Shown in pieces: positions 1 through 11,831 of a stretch of 64,000 nt of DNA (position 1 is the stretch's first letter; each line of letters begins with the position of its first letter). Source of the stretch: Lotus japonicus (lineage: Eukaryota; Streptophyta; Magnoliopsida; Fabales; Fabaceae); the NCBI RefSeq assembly GCF_012489685.1, contig NC_080043.1, positions 38,021,127-38,085,126 of the forward strand. The letters run 5' to 3'. The position numbers and the translations under genes were made by a program. The notes beneath the pieces were generated by a model. The model searched no databases. It was not told where the DNA came from and saw only the letters and a program-made list of their open reading frames with translations.

Positions 1-493
1 TAAATAGCTAATTTACACTTTAAGACACGATGGAAACTAATTCCAAAAATCTTCAGAGAAATGTTAGAACTTCTCTTATTCGTCTATAAACAAGCGTTTC
101 GATACGAAACGCCGGAATGTACGAACGTCAAATTCCAATACTCGGAGGTTTGCCGAAACCAAAACCCTGATAGTTCAAAAAACCTAAAATCAACCGACGA
201 TGAAGACTTTTTCTATTCGGAGCTTCAAATGAAGATTCCACACCCTTACAGCCATTTCTCTTGATGTTTCCAATCTTTCTTCAGAAGGAAGTTTTCTCTT
301 CCGACATTCACTGCGAAAAGTAGTTTTTCGGGTAAAATAGATTTACACCGACTTTGAATCTTTTACCTTAATTCCAAGAAATCTCTTTTGAGTTTTGGAA
401 TTCTGTCGCCAAAACCTATCTTAGAATTCACGGAGGAACGCGCAGGAAAAATCGGAATCGCGAAATTTTCATTTTTCCGCATTTTCCAAAACC

Positions 494-502
494 TATAAAT
501 AG
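494..502 (+). promoter_or_regulatory. TATA box of the element A 5' LTR
   Basis: TATAAATAG, about 709 bp into the reconstructed LTR, is conserved in the 3' LTR at 9283 and has a counterpart in solo LTR D. It probably sets the element's transcription start about 30 bp downstream, leaving about 3.4 kb of LTR downstream of the start. Confidence 0.6.
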
Positions 503-1303
503 TAAGAAAATGAGAAAATTTGCCAAAACTTCCCTATTTTCACCATAGAGGCCGCGAGTTTGAGAGTAGAGGGAGAAGAGAAGATTTTCGCCATTTCTTG
601 TCTGATTGCTTCACAGTTCGTTGCTACTTGAAGACTATGAGGTATAGTTATTATCCCTCACTTTTGATCGTCATTTCTGTCGACTTCTTCTATGTCTTTC
701 TGTGCTCAAAGTTTGGAGCTTTTTGTAAAATTGTCCAAATAGCTTGATTTTAGTGTCTAAACATCTTCCCTACGTGCCCAAGAGTACTTCTAGCGGATTA
801 CATTTTGCCGAATGTCGCCGAAATGCCGCCGGAATCAATTTCTATGAGAAATACCCATTTTTAAGCAAAGTTGCAACCATTAAGCTAAAAACTATCGACT
901 TAGCTTAGTGCTAGTAGGATTAGTCGTCATAAACGTCGTTGTTGACGTCCCCATCAAAAAAAATTTTCGAAATTTCAATTTTGAAATTCTGAGCTGAAAA
1001 TAATGACCAAAATACCCCTGCGACTGTTTTCGATCCGATAATTTTTCCGAGTTTAGATTCACCTTAGTTACGACTAATAATAACCTAGGAACCAAGTTTG
1101 ATCGAAGAAAAATTGGCCCACCTAATTGTGCATAGTGGCCGAGAGCTCCTCATCAAGGGGGGGAAAATTTCTTTTTCGAAAACTTGTCCGATTTTGTTAG
1201 ATTATCGTACCTTGGAGTATATGCTACTTCGTGTAACCCTAGTATCTATTGTTTGCTGAGTTTCTGACTCATTGTGATTGATTTCTGTGGTTTTGCTCTA
1301 AAG

Positions 1304-1381
1304 GTTCTTTTGACGAATTTCCCGAAGAACAAGGAGTTGATTGTGAAGGAGCGTGTGAGGAGAACCCTGGAGGAGCTACAG
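1304..1381 (+). other. Predicted 78 bp exon inside the LTR (5' copy)
   Basis: It is bounded by an acceptor-like TTGCTCTAAAG and a strong donor-like CAG|GTGAGG. The same boundaries and exactly 78 bp recur at 10095-10172 (3' LTR) and 24857-24934 (minus strand, solo LTR D). A phase-0 frame is open in all three copies and none contains an ATG. An upstream donor-like GAG|GTATAG at 641/642 is also conserved in D. This suggests a middle leader exon of a spliced LTR transcript joined to the ATG exon at 3041. Splicing is inferred, not shown. Confidence 0.45.
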
Positions 1382-2092
1382 GTGAGGGCTACTCACTGAA
1401 CTATTAGCTAATGCTTTAGGTGTCGACACATTCGACTTGATTTACTGTTTATGCACTTGTTTGTGTTTGACTTGGAAAATGTTTTCTGATACTACGGTTG
1501 ACAATGATGATTATTCATCTATTGACTGTTTTTGAGTTTGAATCACATGCTACGTGTTAAATGGTTAATCTAGGATGTGTGATATCTGCTCTATATGCTA
1601 AGTGCTACGTGGTTAATCTAGGATGTGTTTATATATGAGCTATGATTGTTGGACTGTGCTGATTTAACTATGCTATTACTCAAATATCTGTGGTACTGGA
1701 GAGTGAGGATAACGGGCAAGTCATGCCAAATTTTTATGAGATTTTGAGAAAGTTTGACGGGACGAACGAAGTTCGGGCCTTGTTATGTTTTAGTGGATCG
1801 AGACATTCTCTGGGAATTACTTTGGATTATGGGATCATTGAAACTCATAGGAAAATACGATAAGACTAAATGGAAACTATTTTTACAAGGAAAACTCATA
1901 AGACATTAAACAACCTCTAAACCTTTAAATAATGATAACAATCTCGGATGCAAGCTTAGGATTGACTTTTAGTTTTGAAAAATGAGAAGTGTCATCGAAT
2001 CCAAGTTTTAGAGAAATTGCAAATTCTGAGTATGTTGATACTCCTTCGCTCTTTGAGCAGTTTGTTTAGCCATCCAAGGGGTGAGCCGAGAA

Positions 2093-2345
2093 GCTTCACT
2101 AAGGCGTGAGACCTTATGAAAGAGTGAATCTTCACTGAGGCGTGAGACCTCGTGAAAAACATGGATCTTCACTGAGGCGTGAGGCCTCGTGAACAGCATG
2201 AAACTTCACTGAAGCGTGAGACTTCGTGCAAGTGTGTAAATTCACTGAGGCATGAGACCTCGTGAAAGCATAAAACTTCACTGGAGCGTGAGACTTCGTG
2301 ATTGTATAAGACTTCACTGAAGCGTGAGACTTCGTGAAAGCATTG
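2093..2345 (+). repeat. Minisatellite in element A 5' LTR, about 7 units of 35-37 bp
   Basis: Units built around CTTCACTGAGGCGTGAGAC followed by CTCGTGAAAGCAT are repeated head to tail with substitutions between CTGAGG, CTGAAG and CTGGAG. The same array with the same order of variants is in the 3' LTR at 10884-11133. The solo LTR D lacks it and has a different short repeat at the equivalent position. It lies inside the proposed long LTR intron. Confidence 0.85.
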
Positions 2346-3040
2346 ATGACTCGAAGAGTTATCGTGAGTGATTGCACTCTTCTTTATGATTAATTGTATT
2401 TTGTCGCAGAATCCACATTTACCTTAGGGTATTCTTTCTAGAGACAATAAGTTAGTTAGAACACGTGGCGACGTGTCGAGTGAGGTCGGAGACGTTGTTT
2501 GGCTAATCACTTTGCATTCATGCACTCATTTTGAGGTTAATACACAGCGGGATACCGAACCTCGGTGGATTCCAAAATGGTCATAAGAATCGGATTTCCA
2601 TATAAGAACACTGTTGTGATTCTTAGTAGCAGACGAAAATGGCAGACCTTCGGGTTCACTGCTGATCTGACTACGCTTTGTGTGGTGTAAGAGACACGCG
2701 AGCAGAAATGGTCCCACCGTGGCTGGTGTTAGGGCTGACTCGTTGATGCCCATCTTTCCGGAATGCATCTTGTCAACCAGCATTGCATTTCATGCAACAC
2801 GCATACTAACTTAGTCTCTGAGTGTGATTGATACTTGTTAAATCTATTTGATGCATGCTAATTGTTATTATCGTCTTTTATATTCATTGTGAACTGTACA
2901 ACCCTAGGATGCTATCTCTAACTTATAAGCCAAAGTGGCTACTCCTTATCTTTACCTATTGAATTTATTATTTACATAATTCTTTGGAGTTGACCCTCTC
3001 GTCTTCTGTGTGTGCTTTGGCGGACTACGCCCATTGTCAG

Positions 3041-3478
3041 ATGTCTATGGCGGACTGGTTTACGATGGTCCACCCTTCGGGGGGGACCCGGTTTGAGATG
3101 CTGGACCAGGATGACCCCGGTTCATGGGTGGTCGACCCCGCCGGCCACTGTGCGACTTATTCGGGGAGGATTATGGAGGACCGCGTCGACCGACTGGGAC
3201 ACCTGACGGAGGGAGTGCTGAGGAGGTTCACTGTGAGCTTCAACTTGCCACCTGGCGTGCACTGCGGACCAGGAGTGGGAGCACCACCACCACCGTCATC
3301 TTCTGATGATGAGGACCCCTCAGAGGAGGAGCCTGTGGGAGGGACTTCTGCGGAGTCTAGCTCACCCACCATCGCTGTCATCGATGATCTTGGCTCAGGC
3401 CCTAAGCCCGTGAGGCCAGCACCGGAGCGTCTCGGGGTAGCGAGAGGGGGTAGGATGGTGTACATAGACTTAGTGTAG
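3041..3478 (+). pseudogene. LTR-encoded ORF, C-terminally truncated copy (5' LTR)
   Basis: The frame begins at ATG directly after an acceptor-like TTGTCAG and reads MSMADWFTMVHPSGG, the same as the 3' LTR copy. It keeps the W-V-V-D-P-A-G-H region and the Asp/Glu/Ser-rich segment. An 82 bp deletion relative to the 3' LTR removes the acidic DLDSDSD tail and creates an early stop after the MVYIDLV residues. The frame upstream of the ATG also has a TGA (TGG in the 3' copy), consistent with coding starting at this ATG. Function unknown; no known domain recognised. Confidence 0.55.
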
Positions 3479-3919
3479 GAGTAGAGTCTTAGCTCTAATC
3501 GTCATGCTTCTAGTTGGGGACAGGGTAGTTTCCTGCCGATAGCTTTTTGTGTGGTTTCTCTACGGAAATCACAGAGAGTTGGTTGGACTAGGGGGTCTTG
3601 TTTTAGGCCGTTTGGGCTAACTTATTCTCATTTTTGAGGGATGGTGTTGCGAACACTTAACTTTTCCTTTGGACTGTACATATTGCCTACGGGCGCTACT
3701 TTTTACTACTTCCCGTCACTGGAGGATACTCGTGACGTGGTTTGTTACTTACAGCGGGGGCTGTGAATATTATTGTATATTAGTTCTGTTATCTTTTATT
3801 GTTGAGTTTATTTCTTTCAGTTTTTGTTCACATTATCGAAAAAAAATATTCACGTTTTTCTACTTTAAGTTTCTTTTTGGTTACTAAAGCGACGCTACCG
3901 AAATCAGGGTGTTACATTG

Positions 3920-3931
3920 TGGTATCAGAGC
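3920..3931 (+). other. Primer binding site of element A
   Basis: TGGTATCAGAGC, complementary to the 3' end of plant initiator tRNA-Met, lies three bases after the LTR end. This is the standard PBS of this lineage. The roughly 200 bp from here to the gag ATG is untranslated leader. Confidence 0.93.
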
Positions 3932-4127
3932 TTGTCGAGTCTTTCGGGAGTCTTTGGGGAATAGGTATTCTGTGCTAGGTTGTGTGACTCTGCAAAGAGT
4001 GAAAATTGATTGTCTGCAAGCGATTCTTCGCTTAGATTTGATTGAAGTTATTGCGTAATCATATTGTATAGTTATGTTAGATGCTATCTTATGATGAGTA
4101 CTAACTGTTTGTTTGACTTAACAGAAC

Positions 4128-5363
4128 ATGGTGAACACTAACCAATTAGCTGAGATGATGGCCACTATGGCCCAAGCTGTGACTGCACAGGCGAACGATA
4201 ATGCTATGAGGCGTGCTGCCGAGGAGGCACGTGATCAGCATCAACGTCAGAGAGAAGTGACACTGGACCAGAACAAAGGCCTGAATGACTTCAGGAGGCA
4301 AGATCCACCAAAGTTCTCGGTTGGTACTGACCCGGACAAAGCGGATCTCTAGATCCAGGAAATCGAGAAGATATTTGGCGTATTGCAAACTTGTGAGGGT
4401 GCCAAGGTGGGCATGGCAACTTATCTGCTGCTTGGTGATGCTGAGTACTGGTGGAGAGGCACCAGGGGGATTATGGAAGCCAATCATGAGGAGATCAACT
4501 GGAACTCCTTTCGGACTGTGTTCTTGGAAAAGTATTTTCCAACAAGTGCTCGGGATGAGCGGGAGGCACAGTTTCTGACCCTTCGTCAAGGAGGTATGTC
4601 TGTACCCGAATTTGCTTCCAAGTTGGAATCTCTGGCGAAGTATTTCCAATTTTTCAACGATCATGTTGATGAGCGCTACATGTGCAAGCGCTTTGTTAAT
4701 GGACTGAGGCCTGACATCGAGAACTCAGTGAGGCCATTGGGAATCATGCGCTTCCAGTCTTTGGTTGAGAAAGCCACAGAAGTGGAATTGATGAAGAACA
4801 AGAGGCTGGATCGTTCTGGAACAAGAGGGCCGATGAGGTCGGGCTCTCAAAACTTTCAAGGCAGAGGGAAATTTCAGAGCAGGAGGCCGTATCAACGTCC
4901 TGCTGGTAGAGGATTTGCTTCAGGATCTTACAGACCCATGGTGGGTACTGCTGGTGGTTCTGGAGGTCAGACTTTAAACAGGGAGACGACCTGTTTCAGA
5001 TGTGGGAAGCTGGGGCACTATGCTAATGTTTGTCCCGACACGAGGCCCAAATGCTTTAATTGTAACAAATTGGGGCATACTGCCGGTCAGTACAGAGCAC
5101 CCAAAACGGAACCAACTGTCAACACTGCTCGTGGCAAGCGTCCTGCTGCTAAGGCAAGAGTCTACACCATGGATGGTGAAGATACTGAAGGAGTTGACGG
5201 TCTGATCAGGGGAGACTGCGAAATTGACGGTAATCTCCTAACTGTACTTTTCGATTCCGGTGCAACACACTCATTTATCTCTAGGGAATGTGCGATCAGA
5301 TTAAAACTTCCTATTAATGCTTTGAGCTTTGATCTTATAGTTACCACCGACTCTACTTGCTAA
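4128..5363 (+). pseudogene. gag: Element A gag and protease (broken)
   Basis: Starts at ATG (MVNTNQLAEMMATMAQ). The capsid region holds the Retrotrans_gag pattern (EYWWRGTRG, then FLEKYFPTSARDE). Two CCHC zinc knuckles follow near 4990-5095: C-F-R-C-G-K-L-G-H is intact, while the second has lost its last Cys (QYRA). The protease site D-S-G-A-T-H-S-F is at about 5252-5275. A single in-frame TAG at 4350 replaces the Trp of the KADLWIQEIEKIF motif that is intact in element B. A TAA at 5361 and a frameshift separate this frame from pol. The product would assemble the virus-like particle, but this copy cannot make it intact. Confidence 0.92.
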
Positions 5364-5373
5364 TACGGCATGT

Positions 5374-8300
5374 ATGTATTGTCCAGTAACCTATAGAGAT
5401 AGAGTATACTATGCTAACCTAGTGTACCTAACTCTCAAGAACCTAGATGTTATCCTAGGAATGGACTGGTTGTCCCACTATCATTGTCTTTTGGACTGCA
5501 ACCGAAAGAGAGTGGTATTTCATGACTCGGATCTTTCCGAGTATCTATCCGCCAATCACATTAGCGTCTCTTTGAATGAAGGATCTCAAGAGTATTCCGT
5601 ATTGCTAAGCTTGGAGAGTAAAGGGAATCCGGAAGTTAACAATATCCCAGTTGTGAGAGACTTCACGGATGTTTTTCCTGGCGATGTACCTGGATTGCCG
5701 CCTGTACGCGACATTGAGTTTGCTATTGACATCGTACCGGGAACAGGGCCGATTTCGATTGCACCATATCGTATGGCACCTGCGGAGTTAGTAGAATTGA
5801 AGTCTCAACTAGAGGATCTTTTGTCGAAGGGATTTATCCGACCAAGCGTTTCACCTTGGGGAGCGCCTGTCTTATTGGTGAAGAAGAAGGACGGGAAATC
5901 TAGATTGTGTGTCGACTACCGACAACTGAACAAAGTAACTGTCAAGAATAGGTATCTGTTACCTAGAATTGATGATTTGATGGATCAACTGCGAGGAGCT
6001 GCGATATTCTCAAAGATAGACCTGAAGTCGGGATACCATCAGATCAGAGTAAAGACTGAGGATATCCAGAAGACAGCATTCAGAACTCGTTATGGACACT
6101 ATGAGTATTTAGTGATGCCATTTGGGGTGACAAACGCACCTGCCATTTTCATGGATTACATGAAAAGGACTTTCCATACATTCTTAGATCGATTCGTCGT
6201 GGTGTTTATCGACGACATTCTAATCTACTCAAAGAATGCTGAGGATCATGAGGGGCACTTGCGTCAGGTTTTACAAGTGCTGAGGGAGAAGGAATTGTAC
6301 GCCAACCCTTCTAAGTGCGAATTTTGGCTCGAAGAAGTGAAATTCTTAGGCCATGTGATCTCTAAGGAGGGAATAGCTGTGGACCCAGCAAAGGTAGAGA
6401 CCGTATTGTCATGGGAACGACCAAGGACTGTGACTGAGATCAGGAGTTTTGTCGGTTTGACGGGATATTATCGTCGTTTCATTGAGAATTTCGTCAAGAT
6501 TGTTGGACCTTTGACTCAACTTACGAGGAAGGATCAACCTTTTGGATGGACCGAAGCGCGCGAAACTAGCTTTCAGACGATGAAGGAACGTTTGACGACG
6601 TCACCTGTACTCGTCCTACCGCAACCAGATGAACCGTATGAAGTGTATTGTGATGCGTCACATCAAGGTTTGGAATGTGTGCTGATGCAACATCGGAAAG
6701 TGGTGGCTTATGCTTCACGACAACTGAAGGTTCATGAGAAGAACTATCCGACTCATGACTTAGAACTCGCTGCCATCGTATTTTCGCCGAAAATCTGGAG
6801 ACATCACTTATATGGATGCAATTTTACCATATTCAGTGATCACAAGAGCTTGAAGTACTTGTTCGAGCAGAAGGAGCTGAACATGAGACAACGACGTTGG
6901 ATGGAATTTCTCAAGGATTACGAGTTTACTCTACAATATCATCCCGGGAAGGCTAATGTTGTTGCTGATGCCTTGAGCAGGAAGATGCACATCTCGTCAA
7001 TGATGGTTAAAGAGCTGCAACTGCTGGAACAATTTTGAGATTTGAGCTTCGATGTGAGATTATCCGAAGGAGAACTGAAGTTCGGAATGATCAGAATCGC
7101 CAATGGATTGATGGAAGAAATCCGAGACCAACAGTTACAAGATGAATTCCTACTCGGGAAAAGGAACTTGGTAATTCAGGGTAAGGACCCGGAATTCAAG
7201 GTAGGAAGTGACAATATCCTACGGTGTAAGGATAGAGTTTGCGTACCTAACAACCCTGACTTGAGGAGGTTGATTATGGACGAAGGTCACAAAAGCAAGT
7301 TGAGCATTCATCCTGGAATGAAAAAGATGTACCAAGACTTGAAGATGAACTTTTGGTGGCCAGGAATGAAAAGACAAGTGGCTGAGTATGTAGCTGCATG
7401 TTTAACCTGTCAGAAAGCGAAGGTGGAACATTAGAAATCTTCAGGTATGCTACAATGCTTGGATGTACCAGAATGGAAATGGGATAGTATATCGATGGAT
7501 TTCGTCGTGGCTTTGCCAAGAACTCAGAAGGGATATGATTCGATTTGGGTAATAGTAGATCGATTGACTAAGTCGGCTCATTTCATACCTGTGAGGACTA
7601 CGTACAATGTGGAGAAACAATCAGAGATATATATAGCTGAGATTGTATGACTTCATGGAGTGCCAACAAGTATTGTTTCCGATAGAGACCCAAAGTTTAC
7701 TTCACATTTTTGGGGAGCTCTTCAGGAGGCTTTGGGAACAAGGCTGAGATTAAGTTCTGCTTATCATCCACAGACTGATGGACAGACTGAGAGAACTATC
7801 CAATCATTGGAGGATTTGCTACGAGCTTGCGTGTTAGACAACAAGGGCAGTTGGGATAACCTATTGCCATTGATTGAGTTCATATACAACAACAGTTTTC
7901 ATACGAGCATAGGTATGGCACCGTATGAGGCTTTGTATGGCCGCAAGTGTAGAACACCTTTATGTTGGTACCAAAATGGTGAGAATCTGTTAGTAGGACC
8001 AGAACTTCTGCAACAGACAACCGAGAAGATCAAGCAGATTAGAGAGAAAATGAAGACTTCTCAAAGTAGACAGAAGAGCTATGCAGATCAAAGGCGCAGA
8101 ACTCTAGAATTCGAAGAAGGAGACCATGTATTTATGCGAGTTACCCAAACTACAGGAGTTGGTCGAGCAATCAAGTCAAGAAAGCTTACGCCAAAGTTCA
8201 TTGGACCTTATCAGATTACTCGTCGTGTAGGACCGGTAGCTTATCAGATTGCACTACCACCATTTCTATCAAACATTCACGATGTATTTCATGTGTCACA

Positions 8301-8538
8301 ACTGAGGAAGTATATTGCTGATCCGACACATGTTATCGAGCTGGATGACATTGAGTTGAAGAATGATCTGTCTTTCGAGACGCCGCCAATTAGCATTGGT
8401 GACACCAGGATAAAACAGTTGAGAGGAAAAGAGATCGAGTTAGTGAAGGTCATTTGGAACAAAGACACTGGTGATGCGACATGGGAGCTGAAGGAAAAGA
8501 TCAAGGAATAGTATCCAGAATTATTTACTGAACCCTAA
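5374..8538 (+). pseudogene. pol: Element A pol: RT, RNase H, integrase, chromodomain-like C terminus (broken)
   Basis: One frame carries the end of protease (ILGMDWLS), reverse transcriptase with F-I-D-D-I-L-I-Y-S near 6205 (FIDD in place of YIDD), RNase H (YCDASHQG near 6647), the integrase HHCC finger (HxxxxxxxH...CLTCQKAK, 7285-7420) and the DDE core (D of [18 protein letters not shown]). It ends in the GPY/F region and a chromodomain-like tail ([15 protein letters not shown]). In-frame stops are TGA 7036, TAG 7432, TGA 7648 and TAG 8509; the original stop is probably TAA at 8536. Each fits a single C-to-T change from CGA or CAG. Normal role: reverse transcription and chromatin-targeted integration. 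Confidence 0.94.
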
Positions 8539-8560
8539 GTTTCGAGGTCGAAACTTTCTT

Positions 8561-8575
8561 TTTGGAGGGTAGTAA
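8561..8575 (+). other. Polypurine tract region of element A
   Basis: A purine-rich TTTGGAGGGTAGTAA sits immediately before the 3' LTR start TGTAAGACCC. This is the position expected for plus-strand priming. Confidence 0.75.
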
Positions 8576-9282
8576 TGTAAGACCCAAGTTTTTTAAGTTT
8601 AAGATAAGTGAATAAAATTCTAATTCACGATTAGGTTTGATGTATCGTGAAGGGAAACCTTAACAAGAGTTTATTAAATGAGATAAATTTTATGAAGGAG
8701 AAAGTTCAGGAAAAGCCTAAGTATTGTATCAAAATCGATAAAAGTTATAGCACGACTAATATTCGCTTAAACCTAGGTCAAGAACCCTAGTAAATAGCTA
8801 ATTTACACTTTAAGACACGATGGAAACTAATTCCAAAATTCTTCAGAGAAATGTTAGAACTTCTCTTATTCGTCTATAAACAAGCGTTTCGATACGAAAC
8901 CCCGGAATGTACGAACGTCAAATTCTACTACTCGGAGGTTTGCCGAAACCAAAACCCTGATAGTTCAAGAAACCTAAAATCAACCGACGATGAAGACTTT
9001 TTCTATTCGGAGTTCAAATGAAGATTCCACACGCGTACACCCATTTCTCTTGATGTTTCCAATCTTTCTTCAGAAGGAAGTTTTCTCTTCCGACATTCAC
9101 TACAAAAAGTAGTTTTTCGGGTAAAATAGATTTACATCGACTTTGAATCGTTTACCTTAATTCCAAGAAACCTCTTTTGAGTTTTGGAATTCTGTCGCCA
9201 AAACCTATCTTAGAATTCACGGAGGAACGCGCAGGAAAAATCGGAATCGCGAAATTTTCATTTTTCCGCATTTTCCAAAACC

Positions 9283-9290
9283 TATAAATA
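9283..9290 (+). promoter_or_regulatory. TATA box of the element A 3' LTR
   Basis: TATAAATA in the same context as at 494. From about 30 bp downstream to the donor-like GAG|GTATAG at 9430/9431 there is no ATG in this copy, as expected for a clean 5' leader. Confidence 0.55.
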
Positions 9291-10094
9291 GTAAGAAAAT
9301 GAGAAAATTTGCAAAAACTTCCCCATTTTCACCATAGAGGCCGCGAGTTTGAGAGGAGAGGGAGAAGAGAAGATTTTCGCCATTTCTTGCCCGATTACTT
9401 CACAGTTCGTTGCTACTTGAAGACTACGAGGTATAGTTATTATCTCTCACTTCTGATCGTCATTTCTGTCGACTTCTTCTATGTCTTTCTGTGCTCAAAG
9501 TTTGGAGCTTTTTGTAAAACTGTCCAAATAGCTTGATTTTAGTGTCTAAACATCTTCCCTACGTGCCTAAGAGTACTTCTAGCGGATTACATTTTGCCGA
9601 ATGTCGCCGAAATGCCGCCGGAATCAATTTCTATGAGAAATACCCATTTTAAGCAAAGTTGCAACCTTTAAGCTGAAAACTATCGACTTAGCTTAGTGCT
9701 AGTAGGATTAGTCGTCATAAACGTCATTGTTGACGTCCCCATCAAATTTATTTTTCGAAATTTCAATTTTGAAATTCTGAGCTGAAAATAATGACCAAAA
9801 TACCCCTGCGACAGTTTTCGATCCGATAATTTTTCCGAGTTTAGATTCACCTTAGTTACGACTAATAATAACCTAGGAACCAAGTTTGATCGAAGAAAAA
9901 TCGGCCCACCTAATTGTGCATAGTGGCCGAGAGCTCCACATCAAGGGGGGGGGGGAAATTTCTTTTTCGAAAACTTGTCCGATTTTGTTAGATTATCGTA
10001 CGTCAAAGTATATGCTACTTCGTGTAACCCTAGTATCTATTGTTTGCTGAGTTTCTGAATCATTGTGATTGATTTCTGTGGTTTTGCTCTAAAG

Positions 10095-10172
10095 GTTCTT
10101 TTGAGGAATTTCCCGAAGAACAAGGAGTTGATTGTGAAGGAGCGTGTGAGGAGAACACTAGATGAGCTACAG
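10095..10172 (+). other. Predicted 78 bp exon inside the LTR (3' copy)
   Basis: Same boundaries as 1304-1381: GCTCTAAAG before and CAG|GTGAGG after. The phase-0 frame is open and reads VLLRNFPKNKELIVKE at its start. It contains no ATG, so translation of a spliced product would start at the next exon (11832). Confidence 0.45.
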
Positions 10173-10883
10173 GTGAGGGCTACTCACTGAACTATTAGCT
10201 AATGCTTTAGGTGTCGACGCATTCGACTTGATTTACTGTTTATGGACTTGTTTGTGTTTGACTGGGAAAATGTTTTCTAAGGCTACGGCTGACAATGATG
10301 ATTATTCATCTATTGACTGTTTTTGAGTTTGAATCACATGCTATGTGTTAAATGGTTAATCTAGGATGTGTGATATCTGCTCTATATGCTAAGTGCTACG
10401 TGGTTAATCTAGGATGTGTTTATATATGAGCTATGATTGTTGGACTGTGCTGATTTAACTATGCTATTACTCATATATCTCTGGTACTGGAGAGTGAGGA
10501 TAACGGGCAAGTCATGCCAAATTTTTATGAGATTTTGAGAAAGTTTGACGGGACGAACGGAGTTCGGGCCTTGTTATGTTTTAGTGGATCTAGACATTCT
10601 CTGGGAATTACTTGGGATTATGGGATCTTTGAAACTCATAGGAAAATACGATAAGACTAAATGGAAACTATTTTTACAAGGAAAACTCATAAGACATTAA
10701 ACAACCTCTAAACCTTTAAATAATGATAACAATCTCGGATGCAAGCTTAGGATTGACTTTTAGTTTTGAAAAATGAGAAATGTCATCGAATCCAAGTTTT
10801 AGAGAAATTGCAAGTTCTGAGTATGTTGATACTCCTTCGCTCTTTGAGCAGTTTGTTTAGCCATCCAAGGGGTGAGCCGAGAA

Positions 10884-11133
10884 GCTTCACTAAGGCGTGA
10901 GACCTTGTGAAAGAGTGAATCTTCACTGAGGCGTGAGACCTCGTGAAAAGCATGAATCTTCACTGAGGCGTGAGACCTCGTGAACAGCATGAAACTTCAC
11001 TGAAGCGTGAGACTTCGTGCAAGTGTGTAAATTCACTGAGGCATGAGACCTCGTGAAAGCATAAAACTTCACTGGAGCGTGAGACTTCGTGATTGTATAA
11101 GACTTCACTGAAGCGTGAGACTTCATGAAAGCA
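10884..11133 (+). repeat. Minisatellite in element A 3' LTR
   Basis: Counterpart of the 2093-2345 array, with the same seven variant units in the same order. The array therefore predates this insertion, since both LTRs are copied from one template. Confidence 0.85.
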
Positions 11134-11831
11134 TTGATGACTCGAAGAGTTATCGTGAGTGATTGCACTCTTCTTTATGATTAATTGTATTTCGTCGCAG
11201 AATCCACATTTACCTTAGGGTATTCTTTCTAGAGACAATAAGTTAGTTAGAACACGTGGCGACGTGTCGAGTGAGGTCGGAGACGTTGTTTGGCTAATCA
11301 CTTTGCATTCATGCACTAATTTTGAGGTTAATACACGGCGGGATACCGGACCTCGGTGGATTCCAAAATGGTCATAAGACCCGGATTTCCATATAAGAAC
11401 ACTGCGGTGATTCTTAGTAGCAGAAGGAAATGGCAGACCTTCGGGTTCACTGCTGATCTGACTACGCTTTGTGTGCTGTAAGAGACACGCGAGCAGAAAT
11501 AGTCCCACTGTGGCTGGTGTTAGGGCTGACTCGTTGATGCCCATCTTTCCGGAATGCATCTTGTCAACCAGCATTGCATTTCATTCAACACGCATACTAA
11601 CTTAGTCGCTAAGAGTGATTGATACTTGTTAAATCTATTTGATGCATGCTAATTGTTATTATCGTCTTTTATATTCATTGTGAACTGTACAACCCTAGGA
11701 TGCTATCTCTAACTTATAAGCCTAAGTGGCTACTCCTTATCTTTACCTATTGGATTTATTATTTACATAATTCTTTGGAGTTGACCCTCGCGTCTTCTGT
11801 GTGTGCTTTGGCGGACTACGCCCATTGTCAG

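Larger units (their letters stand above)
1..3916 (+). mobile_element. 5' LTR (left-truncated by window) of chromovirus element A
   Basis: Position 1 matches position 8791, which lies 215 bp inside the complete 3' LTR, so about 215 bp of this LTR lie left of the window. It ends in GTGTTACA at 3916 and is followed at once by a tRNA-Met-type primer binding site. By eye it differs from the 3' copy by scattered substitutions of a few percent plus one 82 bp deletion after about 3471. It contains a TATA box, a minisatellite, candidate splice sites and an ORF, described separately. Such very long LTRs are known in the Tekay/Del lineage of Ty3/gypsy chromoviruses. No target-site duplication can be checked on the left. 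Confidence 0.93.

Noticed and set aside
2008..2377. Minus-strand ORFs over the minisatellite (repeated SHASVK words)
   Set aside because: They arise from the tandem repeat itself and have no start context, promoter or independent support.
10884..11133. CRISPR-like array
   Set aside because: Repeats are contiguous and imperfect, without unique spacers, and the sequence is plant nuclear DNA; it is an LTR minisatellite.
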